64,000 nt of DNA from Thermodesulfobacteriota bacterium (GCA_030550555.1 JAUQPD010000045.1:1-64000), one strand, 5' to 3'. Shown: positions 34,383 to 43,703, counted from the stretch's first letter. The notes: generated by a model not told the origin, from the sequence alone. Numbers and translations are program-made.

Positions 34383-35387
34383 TTAGCGATATCCAATTCT
34401 GTCAATCATGTCTACAGCATTGATTAGATACTGTCCCATCCGTTGAATGGTCACATCAGAAAGACTTATTTTGTTTCTCGGATACATATCTGGATGATGT
34501 TTTACCTTAGGATTAATGGGGTATTCTCTATTTAATTCAGCAAATTGCCTTTGTATTTCTGGACTTAATAAAAATTCAACAAGTTTGATAGCCATTTCTT
34601 TATTTTTACTTGATTTTAGAAGACCTATACCGGAAATATTATATGCGGTCTTTGGAGGTATTACTATAGAAAGATTTTTGCTATCTTGTGGATTGTCTCT
34701 TAGCCATAGATATACATAGTAGTGATTGACTATACCCGCATCAATTTCACCCTTTACAATAGCTTCTACAATTTTCATATCTGAAGGATAGATCTTATCA
34801 CCAACATTCTTCAAAAGGTCTCTCATAAATCTTTCAGCCTTAGTTTCACCTATCTCTGCAATCATCATAGCCAGATGAGATTGAGGATAGATATTAGAAC
34901 CTGTTCTTACACCCACTCTGCCTTTATATTTTGGATGCAAGAGATCCTGAAAGGTCTTAATTTCTCCAGGCTTTATTTTATTTGGATTATAAGCAATGAC
35001 TCTAACTCTTAGAGTAAGACCAATCCAACTGTTGTCTGGAGCCCTCATCTGAAGAGGCACATTTTGAGAGATTATTTCACTACTCATTGGGTGAAGAAGT
35101 CCTGCAATTCTGGCTCTCTCAAGAGTGGCACCGTCAACAGTAATAAAGAGGTCCGCTGGAGAACGTTCTCCTTCAGCTACAAGACGATTGTAAAGTTCAA
35201 CAGTTCCCCCAGAATGGAGCCTAATTTTAATGCCTGTTTGATTAGTGAAAGCATCAAGAAAGGGCTTGATCAATCGCTCAGCTCTACCAGAATATATAAC
35301 CAGTTCCTGAGCCAAGACTTTTACACTACTTACCACAAGCAAAAACAAAAGAGAAAACCAAAGCACCAGAAATGATCCTACCTTCAT
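34383..35387 (-). CDS. fbpA: Periplasmic iron(III)-binding protein of an ABC importer
   Basis: The 334-residue protein has a signal peptide (residues 1-26, ending VKVLAQ), then ELVIYSGRAERLIKPFLDAF, the usual start of FbpA/Fut-type proteins. The adjacent tyrosines in VNHYYVYLWL are the classic ferric-ion ligands. It captures Fe(III) for the FbpB-FbpC importer. Ribosome-binding site AAGGAGGGG precedes the ATG. The promoter just upstream overlaps a TTGAG-CTCAA palindrome, consistent with iron-responsive repression (inference). Confidence 0.9.
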   Translation of the reverse strand: MKVGSFLVLWFSLLFLLVVSSVKVLAQELVIYSGRAERLIKPFLDAFTNQTGIKIRLHSGGTVELYNRLVAEGERSPADLFITVDGATLERARIAGLLHPMSSEIISQNVPLQMRAPDNSWIGLTLRVRVIAYNPNKIKPGEIKTFQDLLHPKYKGRVGVRTGSNIYPQSHLAMMIAEIGETKAERFMRDLLKNVGDKIYPSDMKIVEAIVKGEIDAGIVNHYYVYLWLRDNPQDSKNLSIVIPPKTAYNISGIGLLKSSKNKEMAIKLVEFLLSPEIQRQFAELNREYPINPKVKHHPDMYPRNKISLSDVTIQRMGQYLINAVDMIDRIGYR

Positions 35388-35413
35388 AGTTACCCCTCCT
35401 TTTTAGAAATTTT

Positions 35414-35430
35414 TTGAGAATCATCCTCAA
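35414..35430. promoter_or_regulatory. Candidate iron-regulator operator at the fbpA promoter
   Basis: TTGAG-AATCATC-CTCAA is a 17-bp interrupted palindrome directly downstream of, and touching, the fbpA -10. The centre AATCAT recalls Fur-type boxes, but the match to the classical Fur consensus is partial, so a DtxR/IdeR-type or other regulator is equally possible. Confidence 0.5.
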
Positions 35431-35457
35431 TTTTAATTTATAAAATCGAAAAGTCAA
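35430..35457 (-). promoter_or_regulatory. Promoter of fbpA-fbpB-fbpC
   Basis: On the minus strand, TTGACT (35457-35452), a 16-bp spacer and TAAAAT (35435-35430). The transcription start would fall inside the TTGAG-CTCAA palindrome. Confidence 0.65.
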
Positions 35458-35741
35458 GCCATCAGAGAATACAAGGCAGACAACTCTTACGGAAATTAAT
35501 CAAGATGAGCATATAATAAATTAAAATTTTAAAGAGTTTCATTTCTGATTTCATGAATCAGAAGGGTTTTCCCAGTGTTTGGGAGTAACATAAGAGGACT
35601 GCATAGAAACAAAAAAGATATAAATGGCAGAAAGAGAGGTGAGGATAAGTTTTGTAAAGGATCTGAGAGAAATATATCAAAGGATAAATTTCTGAGTCTT
35701 CTCAAAAGATAGATAAGCAAATTGTGAGAGAGTGAAGGTGA
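35458..35741. other. AT-rich intergenic region between fbpA and holB
   Basis: No convincing gene was seen. A 63-codon frame on the minus strand (35529-35720) has no ribosome-binding site or recognisable homology. A perfect 8-bp hairpin, TTCTGATT with AATCAGAA (35543-35563), may help end transcription from holB, though no uninterrupted T-run follows it on the minus strand. Confidence 0.4.
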
Positions 35742-36731
35742 CTACTTAATTTGAGAGTTAGCAGGTAGGTTTGGAGAAGATGTCTCAAGATAGTTTATGA
35801 TGTTATAGAGGAGAAGTTCAGGATTTACAAAGTAGTTTAGGGCCTGACGAGCCTTTCCAAGGAACCCAACCGCCTGATGAGGATTGCCTTCAAAGGCACA
35901 GTCAGTAAGTCCTTCAAAGAAATGAGGTAGATTAACTCTCTTGGAAACATAACTCTTCCAGATCCATAGACCAAGTAAGTTTAGAAGGAGCTCAAGCTCT
36001 TCCTTTGGACGTCTTGCAAGTTTTTCTGCAACTTTAAATTTCAAAGCCCTCTTCTTACTTGCACTGGCCTGAATTAGGCTGTTAAGATCTTCGAGTAGGC
36101 CTGACTCAGCAATAGCCAGTGCCTTCCCGAGGCTACCCATGGAAAGCGAACTGAGAGTCTCTGCAAGCCCCTCGTCATATTGACGGATTCCGACAAGATA
36201 ATTCTTTATAATTTCACGTCTAAGAGGTCTAAACCTTACAACTTGAGATCTTGATACAATAGTTGGGAGTAATTGATCAATCCTCTCGGTAATGAGGATA
36301 AAGAGAGCATATAGAGGTGGCTCTTCCAGTGATTTCAATAGGGCATTTCCTGCCTGAGGATTTAGCTTTTCTGCCTGCAGAATTAGGATCACTCTGTATG
36401 GGGCCTCAAGGGGACGATACCTCAAAAAATTTTCAATTTCTCTTACCGATTCTATACGAATATCTCTTTTTTCTGGTTCAAGAATTTTTACGTCGGGGTG
36501 AATGGCTTTGTCTAGCTTTTTGCAGGCAAGGCAACTTCCACAGGGCTCATCTTTGCTAAAATGACAGAAAAGATGATAAATTAGAGCCCTTGCGGTTGTC
36601 TCTTTCCCAACCCCTTCAGGACCGCAGAAGATGTAACTATGACTTAATATGCCCTTTTCTAGGGCTAGCCTCAAAAGTTTTACCGCACTCTCTTGACAGA
36701 GGATCTCAGAAAGACTTCTAATTACTTTCAT
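35742..36731 (-). CDS. holB: DNA polymerase III subunit delta-prime
   Basis: Clamp-loader subunit that with tau/gamma and delta places the sliding clamp. The 329-residue AAA+ protein has GPEGVGKETTARAL in Walker A position, the four-cysteine zinc module (PCGSCLACKKL), the SRC-like region LPTIVSRSQVVRF and the NALLKSLEEPP sensor segment. It overlaps the 3' end of murA by 14 nt and is the last gene of the corA-to-holB run. Confidence 0.92.
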   Translation of the reverse strand: MKVIRSLSEILCQESAVKLLRLALEKGILSHSYIFCGPEGVGKETTARALIYHLFCHFSKDEPCGSCLACKKLDKAIHPDVKILEPEKRDIRIESVREIENFLRYRPLEAPYRVILILQAEKLNPQAGNALLKSLEEPPLYALFILITERIDQLLPTIVSRSQVVRFRPLRREIIKNYLVGIRQYDEGLAETLSSLSMGSLGKALAIAESGLLEDLNSLIQASASKKRALKFKVAEKLARRPKEELELLLNLLGLWIWKSYVSKRVNLPHFFEGLTDCAFEGNPHQAVGFLGKARQALNYFVNPELLLYNIINYLETSSPNLPANSQIK

Positions 36732-38004
36732 ATCCGCTTGATTTATCCTCCACTATTATAGAACCCCCTAATTTATTAATTCGCTCGGGCAGATTCTCAT
36801 ATCCCCTTTCAACAAGTTCTGCAGAGTAGAGGGTTGTTGTATTTTCTGCCAGAAGCCCTGCTAAAAGAAGGGCAGCACCTGCTCTAAGATCTGTTGCCTT
36901 GACAGGAGAACCTGTCAACTTTGTTGGCCCACTAATAATTGCAATTCTGTCTTCTATATGAATCTTTGCACCAAGACGATTTAACTCCAAGGCATAAAGA
37001 AAACGATTTTCAAAGAGATTTTCTCTTATCACAGAAACCCCCTCAGCCTGTGTGAGTAGCACTGCGAAGATAGGTTGCAAATCAGTTGGAAATCCCGGAT
37101 AGGGAGCAGTATTAATCTCAAGTGGGGAAAGCCTTTTTGCCCTCTGAACTTTAATCTTTCCCTTCCCAAGTGTCTTTATGTTTCCTCCCATTTCTATGAA
37201 CTTTTTAATAGGTGTTTCCAGATATTCTAAAGGAAAATTTTTAATTACAATCTCATTTTCTGGGAACAGAGCCCCGAGGATCAGAAAGGTTCCTGCCTCA
37301 ATGCGATCAGGTATAATTTCAATCTTGACAGGTTTTAACTTCTTCTTACCTCTGATATAAATTGTATCCTCTCCTGCACCCCGAATGTCTGCCCCCATAG
37401 CCTTGAGCATTTCTGCCAGAAAAACCACTTCTGGTTCTCTTGCTGCATTCTTAATAATTGTTTCCCCTTCAGCGAGACTTGATGCCATCATAAGGTTTTC
37501 AGTTGCTGTAACTGAGGGGAAGTCAAGAACGATCTCCGCTCCTTTCAACTTCTTAGCTTTAGCTATCAAATTTCCATGATCAAGAGTGATTTCTGCGGAC
37601 AGCTCCCTCAAACCTTTTTCGTGGAAGTTGACAGGTCTTTTGCCAATGGCACAACCACCAGGAAGAGGCACAACTGCCTCACCATAAGCAGTAGTTAGAG
37701 ACCCAAGGAAGAGTATGGAAGCCCTAATTTGGGAGGCTAACTCATAGGGTATATCTACTCGGCAAATGCTTGAGGTGTCAATGAATAAATTAGAACCTTC
37801 AAATTGATACTCTCCACCGAGATGAGAGAGTATTCGGAGCATACAGAATACATCTCTTACCTTGGGAACATTCTTTAAACAATACTCTCCCTTTGCTAGA
37901 AGGGTACAAGCAAGGGCAGGAAGAACTGCATTTTTGGCTCCCAAAACCTCAATCTCTCCTCTAAGAGGTGTGCCACCTCTTATCAAATATCTTCTTCCTT
38001 CCAT
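36718..38004 (-). CDS. murA: UDP-N-acetylglucosamine 1-carboxyvinyltransferase
   Basis: MurA transfers enolpyruvyl from PEP to UDP-GlcNAc, the first committed step of peptidoglycan synthesis. The 428-residue protein has [15 protein letters not shown] near the N-terminus and [14 protein letters not shown] with the active-site Cys at 118. The Cys (rather than Asp) predicts the fosfomycin-sensitive form. Other marks are [16 protein letters not shown] and FPTDLQP. It overlaps prmC by 22 nt at its start and holB by 14 nt at its end. Confidence 0.97.
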   Translation of the reverse strand: MEGRRYLIRGGTPLRGEIEVLGAKNAVLPALACTLLAKGEYCLKNVPKVRDVFCMLRILSHLGGEYQFEGSNLFIDTSSICRVDIPYELASQIRASILFLGSLTTAYGEAVVPLPGGCAIGKRPVNFHEKGLRELSAEITLDHGNLIAKAKKLKGAEIVLDFPSVTATENLMMASSLAEGETIIKNAAREPEVVFLAEMLKAMGADIRGAGEDTIYIRGKKKLKPVKIEIIPDRIEAGTFLILGALFPENEIVIKNFPLEYLETPIKKFIEMGGNIKTLGKGKIKVQRAKRLSPLEINTAPYPGFPTDLQPIFAVLLTQAEGVSVIRENLFENRFLYALELNRLGAKIHIEDRIAIISGPTKLTGSPVKATDLRAGAALLLAGLLAENTTTLYSAELVERGYENLPERINKLGGSIIVEDKSSGYESN

Positions 38005-38819
38005 AATAGAGCTACCCTTTCATAATTTTGTAAGTCACGGAAAAATTTGATTTTCCAATTAGAGGCCAATACTTCTATAGCCTGTGCCTGATTATATCCT
38101 AATTCAAAAATTATAAAACCACCGGGTGCTAAATATTTTTCTGCCTCTGCGAGGATTCTTTCGTGAAACTCAGTGCCCTTAGGGCCAGCAAAGAGAGCTT
38201 CTGAGGGTTCATACTCAAGGACATCCCTCGGAAGTATTGAACTCTCTCTGTAGGAAATATAGGGTGGATTAGAAATGATTACCTGATATAACCTTTTTTC
38301 TCTGAGAGGTGTATACCAGTCGCCTCGGAGCAAAAACAATCTCTCCTCAACTCCATGTAAATGGGCGTTTTTCCTTGCAATCTCAATTGCCCTTAAGGAG
38401 ATATCAACCGCTACAGCCTTCAAAAGAGGCCTTTCAAGAAGTATAGAGATAGAGATAGCACCAGTTCCACACCCTAATTCCAAAAAAAAACCCTCTCTTA
38501 TAGGTAGATTCAAAAAGACCTCAACAAGAAGTTCCGTATCCCCCCTAGGTATAAATACCCCTTCCTCTATGTAAAAAGCACTTTTGAAGAAGTAAACCTT
38601 CCCTAATATATAGGGGAGAGGTTTATATCGCAGTCTTTCCTCAACTATCCTATTTAACAGCTCTTCAGGGACCTCTTTCTCTAAGTGGAGAGTAACATTG
38701 AGTGGAGACGTATCTAAGAGGTGGGCAAGGATTTGAAGGGCTTCAGATCTTGCCTCATCTTCACTCTCAATGAGAGAAAGCTTTTTTCTCAGGTATAAAA
38801 GAGCCTCTGCGACCTTCAA
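37983..38819 (-). CDS. prmC: Release factor glutamine methyltransferase
   Basis: PrmC methylates the Gln of the GGQ motif in release factors RF1 and RF2. The 278-residue protein has an N-terminal helical domain (about 1-85), the PrmC-typical YILGKVYFFKSAFYIEEGVFIPR, the SAM motif LELGCGTGAISISIL and the catalytic NPPYI. It lies 22 nt after the methyltransferase gene and overlaps murA. prfA, the usual partner, is not adjacent. Confidence 0.95.
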   Translation of the reverse strand: MKVAEALLYLRKKLSLIESEDEARSEALQILAHLLDTSPLNVTLHLEKEVPEELLNRIVEERLRYKPLPYILGKVYFFKSAFYIEEGVFIPRGDTELLVEVFLNLPIREGFFLELGCGTGAISISILLERPLLKAVAVDISLRAIEIARKNAHLHGVEERLFLLRGDWYTPLREKRLYQVIISNPPYISYRESSILPRDVLEYEPSEALFAGPKGTEFHERILAEAEKYLAPGGFIIFELGYNQAQAIEVLASNWKIKFFRDLQNYERVALLWKEEDI

Positions 38820-38841
38820 ACTTTATTTCTTATTAATATTT

Positions 38842-39489
38842 TTAAGATCTGGGAGTGAGCCTATTTAATACGATCTCAATAACCTCTTGCTCGCTCTTTA
38901 GTCTTCTTATACTTGTTTGGATTAGAAAAAACTTTTCTGCCTCTTTGAGAAAAGGCACAAGGATTCTCTTTCTCTCAAGGGAGTGGGATAGCAGGATTTC
39001 TCCGCCATCATTAAGATAGCTCTGAAAGAGCGTAAGCAGAGGTTCAAAAAGTGTTCGCTTGTAGATAATTTCAGATCCTATGATGAGATCAAACTTTTCA
39101 GAGAGCTCTGGATTTGTCCAATCAAGCTTTTTAGTCCTAAGGCTCAGATTATTCTTGAGGGCAGACATCTGGATAAGCTGAAGTGGGAGGTCCTCATTGT
39201 CAGTTGCCAAGACGTTGTGTCCGAAGAGAGAGGCAAATAGGGAAACCAATCCTAAGCCAGCACCAAGTTCAAGAATCCTTTTAGGAGGTGAGAGAGTTGC
39301 TAAATAGTCAGCGAGGACGAGACCAGCTTCCCAAATTTTAAACCAAAAGGGGAACTTTTCTACCTCTAAAAAGGGATCTCCCTCAAAAACTTCCTCAAGT
39401 TTTGCAGGAAGATAAATAGTAAGAGTTTTCCCTCTTATAGTTATTTTTTCCTCTTCAAGACTTATACTATTCAAACTGATACTATTCAT
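38842..39489 (-). CDS. Class I SAM-dependent methyltransferase (METTL/lysine methyltransferase 16-like)
   Basis: The 215-residue protein has motif I RILELGAGLGLVSLFASL, acidic motif II LATDNEDLPL and a post-motif I GSEIIYKRTLFEPL (a DxxY-like position). These suggest a protein-lysine methyltransferase of the METTL16/Nnt1-like group. The substrate is unknown. The N-terminus starts with a tandem repeat, MNSISLNSISLEEE, mirrored in the DNA, probably a small duplication around the start codon. It lies between uppP and prmC. Confidence 0.75.
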   Translation of the reverse strand: MNSISLNSISLEEEKITIRGKTLTIYLPAKLEEVFEGDPFLEVEKFPFWFKIWEAGLVLADYLATLSPPKRILELGAGLGLVSLFASLFGHNVLATDNEDLPLQLIQMSALKNNLSLRTKKLDWTNPELSEKFDLIIGSEIIYKRTLFEPLLTLFQSYLNDGGEILLSHSLERKRILVPFLKEAEKFFLIQTSIRRLKSEQEVIEIVLNRLTPRS

Positions 39490-39503
39490 ACCCTCCTCAC
39501 AGT

Positions 39504-40250
39504 TTAAGTATAGGATAAAAATAGTATTATTACACCAAGTATTAATCTGTAGATGATAAAGAATGTAAGGGTATTGTTTTTAAGAAACTTTAGCAGAAAA
39601 AGGATAGCAAGAAAGCTGGAAATTGTTGAGGAAACCAGACCAGATAGAGCTACATCTAAGAGTATATCGTCTTCTCGTATTAATTTGATTCCCTCATAGA
39701 CCCCTGCCCCAAGTATTAGAGGAGCTCCAGCAAGGAAGGAGTATTTAGCAGACTCCTCTCTCTTTAGCCCCACGAGAAGACCAGCTGAGATAGTGATACC
39801 ACTTCTTGAGGTCCCAGGAAGAAGAGCTAAGGCCTGAGCAAACCCTATGATAAGGGCCTTTGACAAGTTTAAGTCTTTTATGGAAAGGTTTTTTCTACCT
39901 AACTTCTCACCTAAAAACATAGGAATTGTCATAAGGATCAACATAATAGCTACCTTTTCAGGACTCCTAAAATAATTTTCAATTACATGTCCTAAGATTA
40001 GTCCTGCTATGCCACCAGGGATAGCAGAAAGAAGTATAAGTTTTTTGTAACTCCAAATCTCTTTTAATTCTTTTCTAAAATAGACAACTATTGCTAAAAA
40101 GGATCCTAAATGTATAAAGGCATCAAAAGAAAGATTACTCGGTATACTAAAAAAATAGGCAAAGAGTATTAGATGACCTGTGCTAGAAATTGGTAGAAAC
40201 TCTGTGATTCCCTGTATGATACCGAGTAGGATAGCTGATAGAGAGTTCAT
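39504..40250 (-). CDS. uppP: Undecaprenyl-diphosphate phosphatase
   Basis: Integral membrane phosphatase that recycles undecaprenyl diphosphate to the carrier lipid for cell-wall synthesis (BacA family). The 248-residue protein has the two signature stretches GIIQGITEFLPISSTGHL and LLPGTSRSGITI and about eight membrane helices. It lies 9 nt after corA. It fits with murA downstream in the same run. Confidence 0.96.
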   Translation of the reverse strand: MNSLSAILLGIIQGITEFLPISSTGHLILFAYFFSIPSNLSFDAFIHLGSFLAIVVYFRKELKEIWSYKKLILLSAIPGGIAGLILGHVIENYFRSPEKVAIMLILMTIPMFLGEKLGRKNLSIKDLNLSKALIIGFAQALALLPGTSRSGITISAGLLVGLKREESAKYSFLAGAPLILGAGVYEGIKLIREDDILLDVALSGLVSSTISSFLAILFLLKFLKNNTLTFFIIYRLILGVIILFLSYT

Positions 40251-40259
40251 CGTATATCT

Positions 40260-41219
40260 TTATAGAAATCTTTTCTTTCTAAAGATAATGAAAAGGAGAA
40301 AACAGAGTATTAAAATGATGAGATTTACAATATAAAAGGCATGAGGGGTTCCTTTCATAGGATCAAGCTCCTGAAAGGGAAGAGGAATATTCATTCCATA
40401 CATACTATAAATTATTGTTGGAATAGAGACTATTATTGCCATTCCTGCAAGAAACTTCATTATAACATTAACATTGTTATTTATGATTGATGCATAAGCA
40501 TCCATGGTATTTGCAAGAATAGTTGTAAAAACTCTGGTCATTTCTATAGCTTGCCTATTTTCAATTTGAACATCCTCTAAAAGTTCAAGCTCATCTTCAG
40601 TTAAACGAAGATATCTTCCACTTTGAAGTTTAGTAAGGACTACATCATTTCCCTGCAGAGATGTATTAAAGTAAGTTAACGTTTTTTCAATAGTAAGCAT
40701 TCTCAAAAATTCCTCGTTTGTTAAAGCTTTGAAAATCAACTCTTCATATTCTTCTATAATTTTTTCTATTTGTCTGAGAAGTTTGATATACTGAGAAGTC
40801 GCTCTGTAAAAGAAATTTAAAATGAAAGTTACAGGTTTATGTAAGTCAAAAGTTTTACATTTATTAGCATAACTGATAAATTCTTCGAAAATGACATGAT
40901 CAACAAGGCATATTGTAATTATATTTGTTTCGGTAACTATTATACCTATTGGTATGGTTTCATATTTGACAAATAGCCCTGCTTGAGAAGGGATAGGAAC
41001 TCTGATAATGATTAGAATTTGATGCTCCTCGCGTTCTATTCTTGGACGCTCTTCCTCATCAAGAGGATAGCGAAGAAATTCGGGAAATATCTTCAGTCTT
41101 GTCTCGAGATAATTTAGCTCCAATTCAGTTGGACTGGTTACACATATCCACGTATAGTCTCTTATTTCCTCAGCCTGCACAAGTAATCCCCGTTCAGAGC
41201 GAAAAATCCTAATCATAGC
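40260..41219 (-). CDS. corA: CorA-family magnesium/divalent-cation channel
   Basis: CorA forms a pentameric Mg2+ (or Co2+/Ni2+) channel. The product has a large cytoplasmic N-domain, the long stalk helix, and two C-terminal membrane helices joined by the signature YGMNIPLPF. The frame is open to 41255, but a TTGACA/TAAATA promoter runs through that extension (41271-41243), so ATG 41219 (MIRIFRSERGLLVQ) is taken, giving 320 residues. It is the first gene of the run through uppP, methyltransferase, prmC, murA and holB. Confidence 0.92.
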   Translation of the reverse strand, partial: AMIRIFRSERGLLVQAEEIRDYTWICVTSPTELELNYLETRLKIFPEFLRYPLDEEERPRIEREEHQILIIIRVPIPSQAGLFVKYETIPIGIIVTETNIITICLVDHVIFEEFISYANKCKTFDLHKPVTFILNFFYRATSQYIKLLRQIEKIIEEYEELIFKALTNEEFLRMLTIEKTLTYFNTSLQGNDVVLTKLQSGRYLRLTEDELELLEDVQIENRQAIEMTRVFTTILANTMDAYASIINNNVNVIMKFLAGMAIIVSIPTIIYSMYGMNIPLPFQELDPMKGTPHAFYIVNLIILILCFLLFIIFRKKRFL

Positions 41220-41242
41220 CCGCAAGAGAAAAAAGTTTTTCT

Positions 41243-41271
41243 TATTTAACTTCATTTTTTTGCTGTGTCAA
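41243..41271 (-). promoter_or_regulatory. Promoter of corA-uppP-prmC-murA-holB
   Basis: On the minus strand, consensus TTGACA (41271-41266), a 17-bp spacer and TAAATA (41248-41243), predicting transcription from about 41236 and a leader of about 17 nt before ATG 41219. Confidence 0.7.
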
Positions 41272-41313
41272 TATAACTTAGAATTTCCAGAATTCTTTCG
41301 GAATAAGGACGGA

Positions 41314-41342
41314 TTGAAGTCAATAACTTATATGATTAAATT
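41314..41342 (+). promoter_or_regulatory. Promoter of the MacA/DevB-like exporter operon
   Basis: TTGAAG (41314-41319), a 17-bp spacer and TAAATT (41337-41342). ATG 41350 follows after 7 nt, the same geometry as at ispF and the gene at 15821, so the mRNA is probably leaderless. Confidence 0.65.
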
Positions 41343-41349
41343 ATGTCCT

Positions 41350-42462
41350 ATGAAAAAGCCCCTAATTTTCATCTCCATTCTGCTTACAATTCTTATCATC
41401 ATAGCCTTGTTTTTTTTCTGGAAGCAAAATGCCTCAATAACATATGTAATTGCCGAGGAAAAGCCACTTAAAAAGGTTATCTATGCATCAGGATACGTGA
41501 AGCCTAAGGAGTACGTAGTACTTCGTTCGGAGGTCTCTGGCTACATTAAAAAAATTTATATCAAAGAGGGAGACACTGTTGGCAAAGGAATGCTTCTTGC
41601 CGAAATAGACCCCAAAGGGCTCCCAGCTCAGATTGCAGAGATCGAAAAAAGGCTTGCCCAGGTTGAGGAGAGATTAAAACCTAACTCAGACTACCTCACT
41701 GCCTTAAGAAGAGAAATTGATATAGTAAAGACGAATATGATTGATGCAGAGGCCAAATTAAAACGAAGAGAGGCCCTTTACAGAGAAGGACTTATTGCTA
41801 GGGAGGATCTTGAAAATGCTAAAAAACAGTTTGATATATTGAAAAAAAATTATGAAAAACTGGAAAATACCTTTAAAGATACTGTAAGGGAACTTGAGAC
41901 TGAGAGAAAGGTCCTTCTTGAGCAAAGGAGGGCTTTGAGGGCTGAGCTCTCTAGGTATGCAATTAGAGCTCCTGTTTCAGGGATAGTTCTTCAAAAATTC
42001 ATTGAAGAAGGAGATTTTGTAAATGCTCTTTCTGGGGAGAATCGTCTCTTTAGTATTGGAAGTAGAGAGTATGAAATTGTATTGGAGGTTGATGAAGAGT
42101 ATGCAGGGCTTGTGAGAGAGGGGCAGAAGGTCTATGTAGCCTTTGATGTCTACCCTGATCAACTTTTTGAAGGAGAGGTCTTTTTAATTGTTAGGGAAAT
42201 AGATAGAGCCAAGAGGAGTTTTAATGTCAAAGTCCGGCTAAACAAGTTTATTCATCTTCCTGCTATGGCAACTGCTGAGGCAAACATAGTGCTTGAGGAA
42301 AGGAAGGGGCTTGTGATTCCAAAAGGTGCCCTCATCGGAGAAGAGTATGTTGAGGTGAAAGGGAGAGGTAAAATAAAAGTTAAAGTTGGAGAACAATTTG
42401 GAGACTATGTAGAGATTATCTCAGGTCTTAGTCCAGGTGATCTCGTAAAAGTTCATAAATGA
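41350..42462 (+). CDS. Periplasmic adaptor (membrane-fusion) protein, MacA/DevB-like
   Basis: The 370-residue protein has an N-terminal membrane anchor (about 5-26), a biotinyl-lipoyl-like half (SEVSGYIKKIYIKEGDTVGKG), a long coiled coil (about 85-200) and the second lipoyl half (YAIRAPVSGIVLQKFIEEGD). A beta-barrel domain follows. It would link the inner-membrane permease and ATPase encoded next to an outer-membrane TolC-type channel (not in the window). ATG 41350 is chosen from the promoter position and because the membrane anchor directly follows; the frame extends to 41260 without homology. Confidence 0.88.
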   Translation: MKKPLIFISILLTILIIIALFFFWKQNASITYVIAEEKPLKKVIYASGYVKPKEYVVLRSEVSGYIKKIYIKEGDTVGKGMLLAEIDPKGLPAQIAEIEKRLAQVEERLKPNSDYLTALRREIDIVKTNMIDAEAKLKRREALYREGLIAREDLENAKKQFDILKKNYEKLENTFKDTVRELETERKVLLEQRRALRAELSRYAIRAPVSGIVLQKFIEEGDFVNALSGENRLFSIGSREYEIVLEVDEEYAGLVREGQKVYVAFDVYPDQLFEGEVFLIVREIDRAKRSFNVKVRLNKFIHLPAMATAEANIVLEERKGLVIPKGALIGEEYVEVKGRGKIKVKVGEQFGDYVEIISGLSPGDLVKVHK

Positions 42463-43703
42463 AAGCAATTCTTTTTTTATCTCTTGCATTTCTTAAAAAG
42501 AGAAAGAGGCAGACAATAGTGTCAACACTTGGTTTTGCTATAAGTGTGACTGCCTTTATAGTGATGAGTTCAATTATGTTTGGTTTTCAAAAGTATTTTA
42601 TACAACAAGTTATAGATATTGAAGCTCATATAAGTATAAAACCAAAGGAGGAGATAGCAGAGGATAGGCTTATTAGGAGAGTAGATAATGAGAGCTTAAT
42701 TAAGGCCCTTGGAAGTAGACCCAAGGAGAAGGACAAGATTTTAGGGTGGCGTGACATTATGAAACGACTTGAGGAACATCCTGAGATTTTGGGAGTTGCT
42801 CCGCATCTTGAAAGTAAGGGGATTCTTAAATACGGAGCAAAAGAGAAACCAGTAAGCCTAATCGGTATTGAACCTTTTCTTGAAGCAAGGACCTCTGTTA
42901 TTGAGAGATTCTTAGAAAAAAAGAACCTTTCCTCCCTTGAAACCCACAAAGACAGTATAATCATCGGAAAAATAGTTGCAAGAGATCTGGGAATAACAGA
43001 AACAGGGAAACGGGTTGTCTTAACTCTCCCTAATGGACAAACGAAAATTATGAAAGTAGTTGACTTTTTCAATTCAGGAATCACAAACATAGATGCAAGC
43101 AGAGTATACATACCACTAAAAACCTTACAAGCTCTCTTGGAGCGAGTAGACGAGGTCAACGTGTTAATCATCCGTATAAGGGATGTCAAAAGGGCTGAAG
43201 CCCTTGCAAGAGAACTTAGGGCAGAAATAAAATACGAGGTGGAATCTTGGCAAAAGGCTTACTTGAATTTTTTAAAAATTTTCAAGATTCAAAACATGAT
43301 CACATATATGATAGTTTTTGCAATAATTACTGTTTCTGCCTTTGGTATATTTAACATTATTATGATGACTGTCATGGAGAAAAGAAAAGAAATAGCTATT
43401 CTTATGGCTATGGGTTATTCATCGAAAGATATAACTCTTATATTTTTGTGTATTGGTTTAATCACGAGTGTTTTAGGTGGCTTACTTGGATTTATCTTTG
43501 CCTATGGAATTTTAGAATATCTTGCTAATCTTGACTTAGAACTTGAGGGACTTCTCAAGAGTAAAGGATTTATACTTGATAGATCTCCCTATTACTATCT
43601 CTTAGGTTTTGTTTTAAGTTTTCTTTTCTCACTTATTGCAAGTTTGTATCCTGCCTATCGGGCTAGTAAACTAAACCCTGTTGAAATCTTTCGAAGTCTT
43701 TAA
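42459..43703 (+). CDS. FtsX-like ABC permease (MacB/LolC/DevC type)
   Basis: The 414-residue permease has four membrane helices: one near residues 17-40 and three in the C-terminal third (TYMIVFAIITVSAFGIFNII, ITLIFLCIGLITSVLGGLLG and a last pair). A large periplasmic domain (about 45-265) lies between helices one and two. PAYRASKLNPVEIFRSL is the classical C-terminus of this family. It overlaps the adaptor gene by 4 nt. The ATPase is a separate gene, as in Lol/Dev systems rather than MacB. Confidence 0.9.
   Translation: MKAILFLSLAFLKKRKRQTIVSTLGFAISVTAFIVMSSIMFGFQKYFIQQVIDIEAHISIKPKEEIAEDRLIRRVDNESLIKALGSRPKEKDKILGWRDIMKRLEEHPEILGVAPHLESKGILKYGAKEKPVSLIGIEPFLEARTSVIERFLEKKNLSSLETHKDSIIIGKIVARDLGITETGKRVVLTLPNGQTKIMKVVDFFNSGITNIDASRVYIPLKTLQALLERVDEVNVLIIRIRDVKRAEALARELRAEIKYEVESWQKAYLNFLKIFKIQNMITYMIVFAIITVSAFGIFNIIMMTVMEKRKEIAILMAMGYSSKDITLIFLCIGLITSVLGGLLGFIFAYGILEYLANLDLELEGLLKSKGFILDRSPYYYLLGFVLSFLFSLIASLYPAYRASKLNPVEIFRSL

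Noticed and set aside
35529..35720. 63-codon minus-strand frame downstream of holB
   Set aside because: No ribosome-binding site, no recognisable homology and low-complexity Leu/Phe/Ser composition; treated as intergenic.
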